The position numbers and the translations under genes were made by a program. Of a stretch of 64,000 nucleotides of DNA, positions 16,354 through 26,736 are shown one piece after another. Source of the stretch: Chryseobacterium gleum (lineage in GTDB: Bacteria; Bacteroidota; Bacteroidia; Flavobacteriales_D; Crocinitomicaceae); contig CAMDMY010000001.1 of the NCBI GenBank assembly GCA_945902775.1, forward strand, positions 1-64,000, written 5' to 3'. A model generated the notes under the pieces. That model searched no databases and was not told where the DNA came from. It saw only the letters and a program-made list of their open reading frames with translations. The first letter of the stretch is position 1. The number at the start of each line of letters is the position of its first letter.

Positions 16354-18492
16354 CTAATTTTTAATAAATTTTATACAATTGTTCAATTCCCTTACTTTAA
16401 GGATGTATAAACCATTTTTTAAGTTATCACAATTAATAATCTCTTCCTTATTTTTTATACTACCAGTTTTTACAATTTCTCCTATTGGATTTAGTATTAT
16501 GTAGTTTAATTCTTCTTGTAATGCACTTGATGAAATGGTTAAATCATTAAGTACCGGGTTATTTATAATTATTGAATTTTCAAGTTGATTTTCAGATAAT
16601 GAATTTGTTGAATTATTTATCAATAAAATGACAGTATCAGAATATTGAGTAGCATTACAATGCGAATTAATTCGGCAGTAGAAGTATTGATTATTGTTTA
16701 ATAAAGAGACATTAGAAATAACTAATTTGTTAGTATTTGCTCCAGAATATTGTCCTGCATTGGTTATATTTTGAAATCCTGCACCAAAATCAGTTTGCCA
16801 TTGATATGCTGCAGAAGGATCTGTATGGTCTACTATAAATGTTGCATTTGTATTTATAATAGAATTAGTATTAATTGGTTGTATGGTTATATCATCACAA
16901 ACATCTACATTAAAATATGCAGTATCTTTGCATGTATTATTATCTGAAATATAACATACAAAATTATTTAAATTATCATCTTGCGAATAATTTGAATTTA
17001 GTATTGTTAACTGATTAGTCGAGACCCCTTGATAATTTAAACCATTTGTCAATAATGAACCTCCTAAATACCAATTGTATACCAATGGTGAAGTACTATT
17101 CACTGTTATTGGTAATGAACTCACATTATTTCCAGAATTTACTGAAGTGGAATAATTACCATTGGTGAGAATATGAAAATTATCACAGTTGTAATTTGGG
17201 TTAATTTTCACTAACCATAAATCATATAACCCTCCATGAACACCAGAAATATCACCATTGTTTGACCCTCCAGTACCTACAACAATTATATTTCCATCAT
17301 TTGTTTTTTTAATATCTTGCAAACCATCACCACTATAACTTCCGATACATTTTTGCCATAAAATTGTGCCAATACTATTAAGTTTTAAAAGCCAACCATC
17401 ACTAGATCCTCCATGGTTTCCTATAACATCATTATTAGTTGATGATGTTGTTCCTACAACTATATATTCACCATTCACAGTTTGAATAATTTCGGCTACA
17501 AGATCTAAGTTGGAACCACCGTAACATTTTTGCCATTGAAGTAGACCAGTAGAATTTATTTTTACCACCCAAAAATCACCCCCACCCTTATTTAATGTTA
17601 CATCTCCATTATTAGAATATGAATTTCCGACAAAAATATAGCCGCCATCATTTGTTGTGCTGATACCATAACCCTGATCATAGCTTGTGCCTCCATAGCA
17701 TTTTTGCCATATTAAATTACCTATTGATGAAAACTTAATTATCCAAACATCATCAGCACCATTATTACTAGTTACATTGCCATTGAAAGAACCTGTGTAT
17801 CCACATATTATAAAATTCCCATCATTAGTTGCAATAATTTTATTACCCCTATCATTACCGGTTCCTCCAAAAGACTTTTGCCATTGCAAAACACCTATAC
17901 TGTTGACTTTTACTACCCAAATATCAAAATTCCCATGATTACCGGATACATTTCCATTATTTAATTCATTAAATCCTGTAAATATATATCCTCCATCAGA
18001 TGTTTCTAATACGGATGATGCTTCTTCACTACCTGTACTTCCGTAACATTTTTGCCATTGTATAACACCTAAACTGTCAATTTTTATAAGCCAAGAATCA
18101 TAATGTCCACTTGAGGAAGTATGATTATTTGTGACGTTGCCATCATATGACTCTGTATTTCCTGAAATTAAATAACCACCATCAGATGTTTGTATTATAC
18201 AATGTGCATTATCAGAAAGAGACCCCCCAAACGATTTTTGCCATTGTAAAACACCAGTACTGTTAACTTTTACAACCCAAACATCATTATCACCATGATT
18301 ACCAGTAACATCAAAATCTATAGAATTTGAGAAACCTGCAGAAATATATCCGCCATCTGATGTTTGTATTATACTCGCAGCAAAATCATAATTTGTACCG
18401 CCAAATGATTTCTGCCAATCAATAACTGGTAATTGACAAAATATATGTTGACTTAATACTCCTAAAATTAAAATAACTAGTAATTTTTTCAT
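16354..18492 (-). CDS. secreted repeat protein with T9SS-type C-terminus; seven ~58-aa WQK-FGG repeats
   Basis: Repeated unit (I/L)QWQKSFGGxxxDxxxxIIQTSDGGYIxxGxxxSxxGxVTxNHGxxDxWVVKVNSxGVL; C-terminal Por-like tail NGLYILKVRELNNCIKFIKN. Confidence 0.85.
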   Translation of the reverse strand: MKKLLVILILGVLSQHIFCQLPVIDWQKSFGGTNYDFAASIIQTSDGGYISAGFSNSIDFDVTGNHGDNDVWVVKVNSTGVLQWQKSFGGSLSDNAHCIIQTSDGGYLISGNTESYDGNVTNNHTSSSGHYDSWLIKIDSLGVIQWQKCYGSTGSEEASSVLETSDGGYIFTGFNELNNGNVSGNHGNFDIWVVKVNSIGVLQWQKSFGGTGNDRGNKIIATNDGNFIICGYTGSFNGNVTSNNGADDVWIIKFSSIGNLIWQKCYGGTSYDQGYGISTTNDGGYIFVGNSYSNNGDVTLNKGGGDFWVVKINSTGLLQWQKCYGGSNLDLVAEIIQTVNGEYIVVGTTSSTNNDVIGNHGGSSDGWLLKLNSIGTILWQKCIGSYSGDGLQDIKKTNDGNIIVVGTGGSNNGDISGVHGGLYDLWLVKINPNYNCDNFHILTNGNYSTSVNSGNNVSSLPITVNSTSPLVYNWYLGGSLLTNGLNYQGVSTNQLTILNSNYSQDDNLNNFVCYISDNNTCKDTAYFNVDVCDDITIQPINTNSIINTNATFIVDHTDPSAAYQWQTDFGAGFQNITNAGQYSGANTNKLVISNVSLLNNNQYFYCRINSHCNATQYSDTVILLINNSTNSLSENQLENSIIINNPVLNDLTISSSALQEELNYIILNPIGEIVKTGSIKNKEEIINCDNLKNGLYILKVRELNNCIKFIKN

Positions 18493-18624
18493 GAATTATA
18501 ATTTTAGATTACTATTATATAAGATATTATATTTCAACAAGTTAGGTTAAAATTTACTGATGATATTTATCAACCTAGCCCCTAAACAGAAGATGTAAAG
18601 GGGCCTTTAATTTTTTATTCTTTA

Positions 18625-19182
18625 TTAAAATTTAATTGTTGCACCTATATTAAGATAAGATACACCATAACCAATTTCAGCAAATGCTGCAATATTATTA
18701 GTAAAGAAATACCTACTACCAGCAAATGCTTGAATTCCTACAGGGCTACCAAATGAAAAATTAGTTGAAGAACTACTACTTGTATAAGAAAAGTTTCTAT
18801 AAGCTAATCCAGCTCCTGCATAAGGATCAAATTTATCATTTGATAATTTGAAGTGGTATGCACCTCTTACTGCAACTGCCAATTGTGATATATTCATATC
18901 TATTGCGGTACCTATCATATCATAACTTGCTGTGTTTCTTAAATAGTTAACACTAACACCCACACCGATATTATCCGTTATCCCACGTTCAAAATAGACT
19001 CCTAATGGTCCAACTGTTGATGACTTATAGTTTGGTGAACTTGAATAAATCTTCGTCCAATTTGCTCCAATAGCACCTAAACCGTAACTTACAGAGACAT
19101 AGTTATCTCCTTTTGAGAATGTTTTTTGAGAAAAAGAAAGTTGTGATACTATCAAACTTGCTACAAGAATTAATTTTTTCAT
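18625..19182 (-). CDS. outer membrane beta-barrel protein
   Basis: Signal peptide and OMP pattern: YVSVSYGLGAIG, FDPYAGAGLAYRNF, aromatic C-terminus. Confidence 0.75.
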   Translation of the reverse strand: MKKLILVASLIVSQLSFSQKTFSKGDNYVSVSYGLGAIGANWTKIYSSSPNYKSSTVGPLGVYFERGITDNIGVGVSVNYLRNTASYDMIGTAIDMNISQLAVAVRGAYHFKLSNDKFDPYAGAGLAYRNFSYTSSSSSTNFSFGSPVGIQAFAGSRYFFTNNIAAFAEIGYGVSYLNIGATIKF

Positions 19183-19234
19183 GTTTTTTTAAAGGTTAAT
19201 GATTAATTATTAGTTTTTTCACAAATATACAAAA

Positions 19235-19256
19235 AACTAAACATATATGTTTAGTT
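19235..19256. promoter_or_regulatory. 22-nt perfect palindrome AACTAAACATATATGTTTAGTT, candidate operator
   Basis: In the divergent gap between the OMP gene and the XRE regulator, ~30 bp before its likely ATG. Confidence 0.6.
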
Positions 19257-19287
19257 GATAATAAAAATTCATTCTGAATTTGCAGAG

Positions 19288-19527
19288 ATGGAAAAATCTG
19301 CCTTTAATAGAGCAATTGGGAAACAAATTAGAAACACTAGATTAAAGTTAGAGTTAACTCAAGCAGAGCTAGCTGATAAACTTGGTTTAGACTATCAATA
19401 TATTTCAAGGTTGGAGCGGGGGCAGATCTCCCCAACTCTATTTTGGTTATATGATTTTTGCAGTGCACTTGAAATAGATATAGAAGATTTTATCCATGAA
19501 TTGAATGGGTATCTTAAAAGCACCTGA
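19288..19527 (+). CDS. XRE-family HTH regulator (controller-like)
   Basis: RAIGKQIRNTRLKLELTQAELADKLGLDYQYISRLERGQISPTL; ATG at 19288 preferred over the TTG at 19255. Confidence 0.85.
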   Translation: MEKSAFNRAIGKQIRNTRLKLELTQAELADKLGLDYQYISRLERGQISPTLFWLYDFCSALEIDIEDFIHELNGYLKST

Positions 19528-19602
19528 TCAATGATATTGATTAATAAATAGTTAAGCGTAATTTTTGGCTCCCCACAACTTTCGGGTTTGATCCTTTTTT
19601 TG

Positions 19603-19625
19603 GTGGCTGAGGCACTCGAAGCCAC
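19603..19625. repeat. short palindrome GTGGCTgaggcactcgaAGCCAC
   Basis: 6-bp arms; resembles the dispersed TGAGC..TCGAAG palindromes of many bacteria. Confidence 0.6.
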
Positions 19626-19654
19626 AAAAAAAGCAACTTATTTCTAAGTTGCTT
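19624..19654 (-). terminator. Rho-independent terminator of the tRNA gene
   Basis: Minus-strand AAGCAACTTA-GAAA-TAAGTTGCTT-TTTTT. Confidence 0.8.
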
Positions 19655-19677
19655 TTCAAATTTGCCTTATGGCCTTG

Positions 19678-19750
<73 letters not shown>

Positions 19751-19934
19751 CTCTATTCAAATATAGTAATTGCTTACTCTAAGTGCGATGCAAAGATATG
19801 AATTTTTTATTGATAAATCCTAGTAAATTAAAATAAAAATATTTTTTCGTTAAGAAAAGATGACTAGAAGGCATAGAATTACTCAGATAACTTGTTACTT
19901 TTGTCGCAATATTAATTATAGAAGAAAAACACCA

Positions 19935-20726
19935 ATGAAAAATATTATCTCTATCTCGTTCATCTTATTTGTTTTAATTGGTTGTAAATCGAAAAGTGAA
20001 AAATTAGGTGCTGATAATTCTTCAGTTCAATCATTTTCTAAGAACGAAAAACAAGAAAATGAAATAGAAAAGAGAATTGCAGATACTGATTTACAAGAAA
20101 AATTAGCCATTACAAACAGTTTATTTTTCACGAAAGAAGATGGATCTTCATTTGAAGTAAAAGCTTTCTTGGATAAATCGGATGCAGTTTTGAAAGTGGA
20201 ACAAAAATTTGTAAACGGTAAAACAAACGAGTACGGTACAATTTTGTTTTATGTTTTGAATGGAAAAAAATATGCTTCAAAAGAACGTTTCGAAGATAGA
20301 TCGGGAGAGAAACCAACTTTTATTGAACGAGTTTCTTACTATAATGAGAAAGAAAAAGTAACTCAAACAAAAATCAGAAAAGCCTTTTTTGAAGAAGAAT
20401 TAGATGCTCAACCATTCGAAAAAACAGAAGTATACGATTGCTCTATTATGTTAGCAATGAATGCTTTAAATCAGGAAGGTATTTTTGAAACTCGTTTTCA
20501 AGGATTTGTTTTCAACGGAAATACAACGTATGTAACAGTTGGTGAAGCAGGTGAAAACGGCTATATATCAGCACTTTTACTTCAGTACGAAGACGAAACA
20601 ACACGTAAATTGATGAAAAATCAAAAAAAGATGTTGGGTAAAAAATTAGATCTTGGATTTCAAAAAATGGTCGATGATACAGGTTTTGAATTTCAAGTTT
20701 TATTGACTGTGGAAATGGCTAAATAG
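19935..20726 (+). CDS. hypothetical lipoprotein
   Basis: Internal start gives the lipobox MKNIISISFILFVLIGC. Confidence 0.65.
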   Translation: MKNIISISFILFVLIGCKSKSEKLGADNSSVQSFSKNEKQENEIEKRIADTDLQEKLAITNSLFFTKEDGSSFEVKAFLDKSDAVLKVEQKFVNGKTNEYGTILFYVLNGKKYASKERFEDRSGEKPTFIERVSYYNEKEKVTQTKIRKAFFEEELDAQPFEKTEVYDCSIMLAMNALNQEGIFETRFQGFVFNGNTTYVTVGEAGENGYISALLLQYEDETTRKLMKNQKKMLGKKLDLGFQKMVDDTGFEFQVLLTVEMAK

Positions 20727-20886
20727 AAATTTAGGAAGTTTTTTAATTAATTATTTTCACCAACTGTCACCTAATATTTCCATTTATCCTTTTTATTGGG
20801 AAGTAGTATTACTTTTCCTCATTTTTGTTTTTGAATTATTTCAAATTCAATCAATTAATTTGTTATTTATTAAGTTGTAATTACAT

Positions 20887-23859
20887 ATGAAGAATTATTT
20901 AACGTTAGCAATTTCTTTTCTTTTCTTAGGAAATTTATTTAGTCAATCTTATTGGCAACAAGAAGTTAACTACAAAATTGATGTTAAGTTAGATGATAAA
21001 AAGCACGAGTTGGTTGCTTTTGAAGAATTTGAATATATCAATAATTCTCCCCAAAAATTAGATTTTTTAATGATTCATCTTTGGCCAAATGCGTATCAAA
21101 ATGAAAAAACAGCATTGGGTCAACAGTTATGGGAAAAAGGAAATCAACTTCTTAGATTTGGAGCAGACAGTTTAAAAGGTGGAATAAACGGACTTGATTT
21201 TAAAGTGAATGGAGAAAAAGTCGAGTGGAATCTGGATGTTTTAAATACGGATATTTGTAAATTAATTTTAAATAAACCGCTTCTACCGGGCGAAAAAATC
21301 AACGTTTCTACTCCATTCAATGTTAGAATACCATCTGGTGAAATTTCAAGATTAGGACACGTAGGTCAATCGTATCAAATTACACAATGGTATCCAAAAC
21401 CAGCAGTTTACGATAAAAATGGATGGAATGAAATTCCGTATTTAAACCAAGGTGAATTTTATTCTGAATTTGGCTCTTTTGATGTAAGTATTTCATTACC
21501 AAGTAATTATGTTGTTGGTTCAACGGGTGATTTACAAACAGAATCTGAAGTTGTATTTATGAATGAAATGGCAGAAAAGTCCCAAAAGAAATTAAAGGAC
21601 TCAACTTTAGTTGATTCTGCATCAAAAGCGTTATTTCCAGTTTCTTCTTCCGAATTTAAGACGATTCGTTTTATTCAATCCAAAGTACATGATTTTGCTT
21701 GGTTTGCCGATAAACGATTTGAAGTGCTAAAAGGAGAAGTTGAGTTACCTCAATCGAAAAGAAAAGTAACGACTTGGGCATTGTTCACACCTAAAAATGC
21801 ATCTGTATGGGAAAATGCGATTGAATATATTAATGATGGAACGTATTATTATTCACTTTGGAATGGCGATTATCCTTACAACCACGTAACAGCAGTAGAT
21901 GGAACAATAAGTGCTGGAGGCGGTATGGAATATCCAAACGTAACAGTTATAGGAAATACAGGTTCAAAAGAAGATTTAGAAGTAGTTATCGTTCACGAAG
22001 TTGGACACAATTGGTTTTACGGAATTTTAGGTTCGAATGAACGAGTTCATGGTTGGATGGATGAGGGATTGAATACATTAAATGAAGTTCGATATATTCA
22101 AACGAAATATCCTGAGAATACGAGAATGTCAGATCAGATATTAAATGGGAAATTGCATTTTGATCATTTAAGTCACCACGATATGAATGACATTACATTT
22201 AGAACAACTGCAATTTTAGGTGAAGATCAACCAATCGAAACACATTCAGCGGATTTTTCAGATATGAATTATGGTTCAATTATGTATATGAAAACCGGCT
22301 TAGTTATGTTTTATCTGCGCAATTATTTGGGTGAAGATCTATTTGGAAAATGTACTCATGCTTATTTTGAAAAGTGGAAATTTAAACATCCACAGCCTGA
22401 AGATTTAAGAGAAGTGTTTGAAAAAGAATCAGGGAAAGATTTGTCTTGGCTTTTTGAAGATTTAATTAAAACAACCAATCATATTGATTATAAAATTCAG
22501 CATGTAAGGAAAGTAAAAGAGGGAACGGATGTATTGGTTAAAAATGTTGGACAAGTAAACGGGCCAATTAGCGTTTCAGCCTATGAAAAGGGAGTAATCG
22601 TTGACACAAAATGGGCAGAACCAGGAGACGATAAAAGAACAATTCATTTTTCATCTTCTTCTATTGATGAGGTGAGAATAGATCCTTTTAGAAATATTCC
22701 AGAGTTAAATAGAACCAACAATAGTTGGAATAAAAGTCTAATATTCAATAAAAAAGAACCTTTAAAATTTGAGTTTTTGTTTGGAGATCAAGCAACTAAT
22801 AAAACAAATGTCTTTTGGACACCAATGATTGCAGGAAATAGTTATGATAAAATGATGTTAGGTGCAGTTTGTCATAATTACGGAGTGGCATTCAAAAAAA
22901 CACAGTATTTAATCGCTCCATTTTATTCAATCGGACGAAAAAACATTTCAGGAATTGCTGAATGGAGTTACAGTATTTTACCAAAAAGCACCATCAAATT
23001 AGCAAGAGTTGGAGTTTCTGGTAAATCGTTTAAAGATGGAGTAGAAGATCGTTCAGAATTTGTAAATGTTTCACCTTACCTATTTATGAAGTTGGGTAAT
23101 CGAAAAAATGCAAGTCCTTTCACACACAATTTACTCTTCCAGAGTTCGTATACAAATAGATTGAGAAATTCAACTACTTCTGAAGAAATGGGAGGTTTTG
23201 TAAAATATGCGTTCGATTATTCTAAATCGGATTATGTTGTAAATGGGAATGTTAGAACTGATTATATTCAAGGAGTTTCTAATTCAAATCAAATGGGACG
23301 TTTTTCATTGGAAAACACGTATAAGTATAGATACATGAAAAACAAGATGAACCGTTGGATTGAGTTGAGATTGTTTTTCGGTAAAAACTATTTAATGAAT
23401 ACGATAAGTAATTATGATAAAGAAAGATATAGTTTTGCTTTAGCTGGAGCGACGGGTGTTCAAGATATTTTCTACGAAGAATATTTCTTTAACCGAGGCA
23501 ATCAGAGCAATATTACAGAGAATTTCCGAGTTGAAAATATGGGTGGATTTAAAAGTTCAAGTTCGTTTGGAACAACTTCTCAATGGTTGACTTCAGCAAA
23601 TTTATTTTTCCAATTACCTATTAAATTTAACGGATTAGGAGTATTTGCTGATGCAGGAGCTGTAAGTCAAAACGGAACAGTTTATGGCGCTTTCAATACA
23701 GGAATTGGGTTTAGAATTTCGCAGATTTTTGGAATTTATTTCCCCTTGTATCAAAGTGTGAATATGGGTAATCTGTATACTAATTATCAATCTTCCATTC
23801 GATTCTCACTTAAAATGAATATGGTTAACAAAGGAATGAAATTAAAATTTAATTTGTGA
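20887..23859 (+). CDS. M1-family metallopeptidase
   Basis: Zinc motif HEVGHNWFYG(18x)E (MDEGLN) and GGGMEYPNV. Confidence 0.9.
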   Translation: MKNYLTLAISFLFLGNLFSQSYWQQEVNYKIDVKLDDKKHELVAFEEFEYINNSPQKLDFLMIHLWPNAYQNEKTALGQQLWEKGNQLLRFGADSLKGGINGLDFKVNGEKVEWNLDVLNTDICKLILNKPLLPGEKINVSTPFNVRIPSGEISRLGHVGQSYQITQWYPKPAVYDKNGWNEIPYLNQGEFYSEFGSFDVSISLPSNYVVGSTGDLQTESEVVFMNEMAEKSQKKLKDSTLVDSASKALFPVSSSEFKTIRFIQSKVHDFAWFADKRFEVLKGEVELPQSKRKVTTWALFTPKNASVWENAIEYINDGTYYYSLWNGDYPYNHVTAVDGTISAGGGMEYPNVTVIGNTGSKEDLEVVIVHEVGHNWFYGILGSNERVHGWMDEGLNTLNEVRYIQTKYPENTRMSDQILNGKLHFDHLSHHDMNDITFRTTAILGEDQPIETHSADFSDMNYGSIMYMKTGLVMFYLRNYLGEDLFGKCTHAYFEKWKFKHPQPEDLREVFEKESGKDLSWLFEDLIKTTNHIDYKIQHVRKVKEGTDVLVKNVGQVNGPISVSAYEKGVIVDTKWAEPGDDKRTIHFSSSSIDEVRIDPFRNIPELNRTNNSWNKSLIFNKKEPLKFEFLFGDQATNKTNVFWTPMIAGNSYDKMMLGAVCHNYGVAFKKTQYLIAPFYSIGRKNISGIAEWSYSILPKSTIKLARVGVSGKSFKDGVEDRSEFVNVSPYLFMKLGNRKNASPFTHNLLFQSSYTNRLRNSTTSEEMGGFVKYAFDYSKSDYVVNGNVRTDYIQGVSNSNQMGRFSLENTYKYRYMKNKMNRWIELRLFFGKNYLMNTISNYDKERYSFALAGATGVQDIFYEEYFFNRGNQSNITENFRVENMGGFKSSSSFGTTSQWLTSANLFFQLPIKFNGLGVFADAGAVSQNGTVYGAFNTGIGFRISQIFGIYFPLYQSVNMGNLYTNYQSSIRFSLKMNMVNKGMKLKFNL

Positions 23860-23968
23860 TGAAGACGTATTAATTGATTTAGCCACCCACCTTCGAATTT
23901 TGCCTTTAATCATTTTTAACAGTTTTAATTAAAATACTGTGCTTATACTTGTCGCGTAAACATTAAAC

Positions 23969-26725
23969 GTGACTATGAACTTTAAATTTTTCTTCTTGTT
24001 CCTATTTCTAATTACTTTCTTTAGTAAAGGAAATGCGCAAGAGATGAAGATAACCGGGACAGTTTTTGATTCATCTGGAGTTAAGCCACTTTCACAATCC
24101 TTAGTTATGGCAGTGAGGGTAAGAGATTCAATCTTACTCAATTTTACAAGAACGGATAAGAATGGATTTTTTGATTTAAAGAATGTCCCAATTGATACAT
24201 TTTCTTTACAAATACTATCGCCTGGTTTTGATAGAAAGATCTATTATATTTTTGGAAGTCAGACAAATAAAGAGATTTCAATTCCGAAAATCAAACTTTC
24301 GATAGAGTCCAAGGAATTAGAAGATGTAGTGATTTACGCCAATAAAAATCCAATTTATTACAAAGGAGATACATTGGTATATGTTGCTGATTCTTTTAAA
24401 GTTGGAGAGAACGCAGTAGTAGAAGATTTACTAAAAAAATTACCCGGAGTAAAAGTCGATAAGGACGGAGCGATTACTTCTCAAGGAAAGGAAATTACCC
24501 AAGTTTTAGTAGATGGAGATGAATTTTTCGGGAGTGATCCAACGATTGCGACGAAAAATCTAGCGGCAAAAGGAGTAGAATCGGTAAAAGTATATGAAAA
24601 GAAAAGTGAGACAGCTTCTGCAGGTGATGACGCTACCGTTCAAGTAATGGATTTACGTTTAAAGGCAAATGCTAAAAATGGATACTTTGGGAAAATTTCA
24701 GCAGCTTCTGATTTTCAGAATTTTCACGAAGGTGAATTATTACTAAATAAATTTAAAGGAAGTCAAAAAATATCTGTTTTTGCTTTGGGTTCAACTACAC
24801 CAAGAACCAATGTGAGTAGAGCAGATATGAATAAATTCGGTTTGGATAATGGAACATCTGGAGGAGGCCCATTTCAAGGAGGAAATAATAATTCAACCAA
24901 AGCTGCTGGTGTTCCAAGAACATTCTCAAGTGGAGTCTATTACAGTGATAAAATAGGAAAGAAAAAGCAAACAAAAATAGGTTTTAACTATACTTATAAT
25001 AAGTATGAACTAACCTCATCTTCAGCAAGTAGATCAAAATTCACACTACCAACCGATACAAGTTATTATTCAGATGATTCAACTCATTCGGTTGATTTAA
25101 GTGAATCACATAAAATTAATTTCAGTGTATTTTCTCAAATTGACTCTTTAACAACCTTGGAAATAAAGCCAAAAATAAATGTGAGTTCAGGAAGTCTTTC
25201 TACTGCTAATATATCTAATTATCTAAATGAAAATGAAATCCTTTCTAGAAATAGTATCATTCAAAATTCAACTACTTCGACGGGTATTTCGTTAGATAAC
25301 GATGCGACTTTCATTCGGAAATTTATGAAGCCTAAGAGACAGTTTAGTGTTAATTATGATCTATCTACTTCGAAAGGAAATTCAACAGGAACGCTTCAAA
25401 CAAACAATACGTTTATTGCAGTTAATGGCGTAAATGATACGATTCAACAAGAAAAACTAAATACGACGCAAGCACAAACTCATATTGGAACATTCACCTA
25501 TACAGAACCGCTTTTCAAAAAATTGAAATTGGAGTTTGAATATTTACTTGAGTATGGACTTTCATCACAAGATAAAGAAACAAAAGACGGAGTAAACGGT
25601 GTTTATTCAACTATCAATACTGCGCTTACTAATAATTTTGAAAACACAAGAAAACAAAATCGTTTTGGAACAAGTTTGATTTTTGAGTCAAGAACACAAA
25701 CCATTTCAGGAGGATTAAGAGTGAGAAATGTCGATATTGATAATCATAACATTACCACTTCAACAACGATTCATCAAAACATCTCTAATTTCTTACCAAA
25801 GTTTACTTATATGTATAAACCGAGTCTGAGTAAGAAAATCAGTTTCAATTATATTACTAAATCTAGTCAGCCTGCTATCAACGATTTACAGTTGGTTCAA
25901 AACAATACCAATCCGAATAAAATTGTAATCGGTAATCCAGATTTAAAACCGAATTATGAGCATAATTTAAACATCAATCTAAACAGTTGGTCGGCACTTT
26001 CAGGAAGATATGTTTGGGCAGGATTTAATTCTACAGTCACCAATAATGCATTTGCCACTTCGACAATGTATGATCAATACGGAAGAACGATTGCGCAAAC
26101 AGTAAATGTGGATGGAAATGTATCTTCCTCCCTAAATACGAGTGCAGGATTTCCTTTCTTCAATAAACGATTTGAAATTTCACCAGGTGTAAATGCAAGT
26201 TATTCGAAGTACTCAAATTTGGTGAATAGCAATAGAAACACTACGACTAATCAAGCGATTACGACTGAATTAGAGTTTGAGCTAAAGCTAGATTCACTTC
26301 AAATTACATTGGGAGGAAAATATACCTACAACGAACCTAAAAACTCAATCAGTACAATAACAACGAATCCTTATTCTATCAAAGTATATTCAGCTGATGT
26401 AACTTGGACATTGCCTCGCAAATTCAAGATTGTAACAGATGCAACTTATACGATGAATGGACAAAGGGCAAATGGGTATAATATCAATTATTTTGTTTGG
26501 AATGCAGCAGTTAGTAGAACGTTTACGAAGACAGATAATTTAGTTGTTTCAGTAGCAGGAAATGACATCTTAAATCAAAACATTTCAGCTTTGAGAACGG
26601 TCAATGGAAATATTACAACCGATAATCGCACAAAAATTATTTCACGTTATTTTCTTTTAAAGTTGGTGTATAAATTCAACAACAACAAGACCAAAGAAGA
26701 AGACGCAAGAGGCGGATGGCATTAA
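23969..26725 (+). CDS. TonB-dependent receptor-like outer membrane beta-barrel protein
   Basis: Carboxypeptidase-like N-terminus, plug 'VEDLLKKLPGVKVDKDGAITSQGKEITQVLVDGDEFFGSDP', aromatic strands. Confidence 0.85.
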   Translation: MTMNFKFFFLFLFLITFFSKGNAQEMKITGTVFDSSGVKPLSQSLVMAVRVRDSILLNFTRTDKNGFFDLKNVPIDTFSLQILSPGFDRKIYYIFGSQTNKEISIPKIKLSIESKELEDVVIYANKNPIYYKGDTLVYVADSFKVGENAVVEDLLKKLPGVKVDKDGAITSQGKEITQVLVDGDEFFGSDPTIATKNLAAKGVESVKVYEKKSETASAGDDATVQVMDLRLKANAKNGYFGKISAASDFQNFHEGELLLNKFKGSQKISVFALGSTTPRTNVSRADMNKFGLDNGTSGGGPFQGGNNNSTKAAGVPRTFSSGVYYSDKIGKKKQTKIGFNYTYNKYELTSSSASRSKFTLPTDTSYYSDDSTHSVDLSESHKINFSVFSQIDSLTTLEIKPKINVSSGSLSTANISNYLNENEILSRNSIIQNSTTSTGISLDNDATFIRKFMKPKRQFSVNYDLSTSKGNSTGTLQTNNTFIAVNGVNDTIQQEKLNTTQAQTHIGTFTYTEPLFKKLKLEFEYLLEYGLSSQDKETKDGVNGVYSTINTALTNNFENTRKQNRFGTSLIFESRTQTISGGLRVRNVDIDNHNITTSTTIHQNISNFLPKFTYMYKPSLSKKISFNYITKSSQPAINDLQLVQNNTNPNKIVIGNPDLKPNYEHNLNINLNSWSALSGRYVWAGFNSTVTNNAFATSTMYDQYGRTIAQTVNVDGNVSSSLNTSAGFPFFNKRFEISPGVNASYSKYSNLVNSNRNTTTNQAITTELEFELKLDSLQITLGGKYTYNEPKNSISTITTNPYSIKVYSADVTWTLPRKFKIVTDATYTMNGQRANGYNINYFVWNAAVSRTFTKTDNLVVSVAGNDILNQNISALRTVNGNITTDNRTKIISRYFLLKLVYKFNNNKTKEEDARGGWH

Positions 26726-26736
26726 ATTATAGAGAG

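Noticed and set aside
17190-18420. Possible CRISPR-like or DNA repeat array
   Set aside because: Periodicity is ~175 nt, coding and degenerate at DNA level; it reflects protein repeats.
19395-19625. 76-aa minus ORF
   Set aside because: Antisense to the XRE gene and runs through a palindromic repeat.
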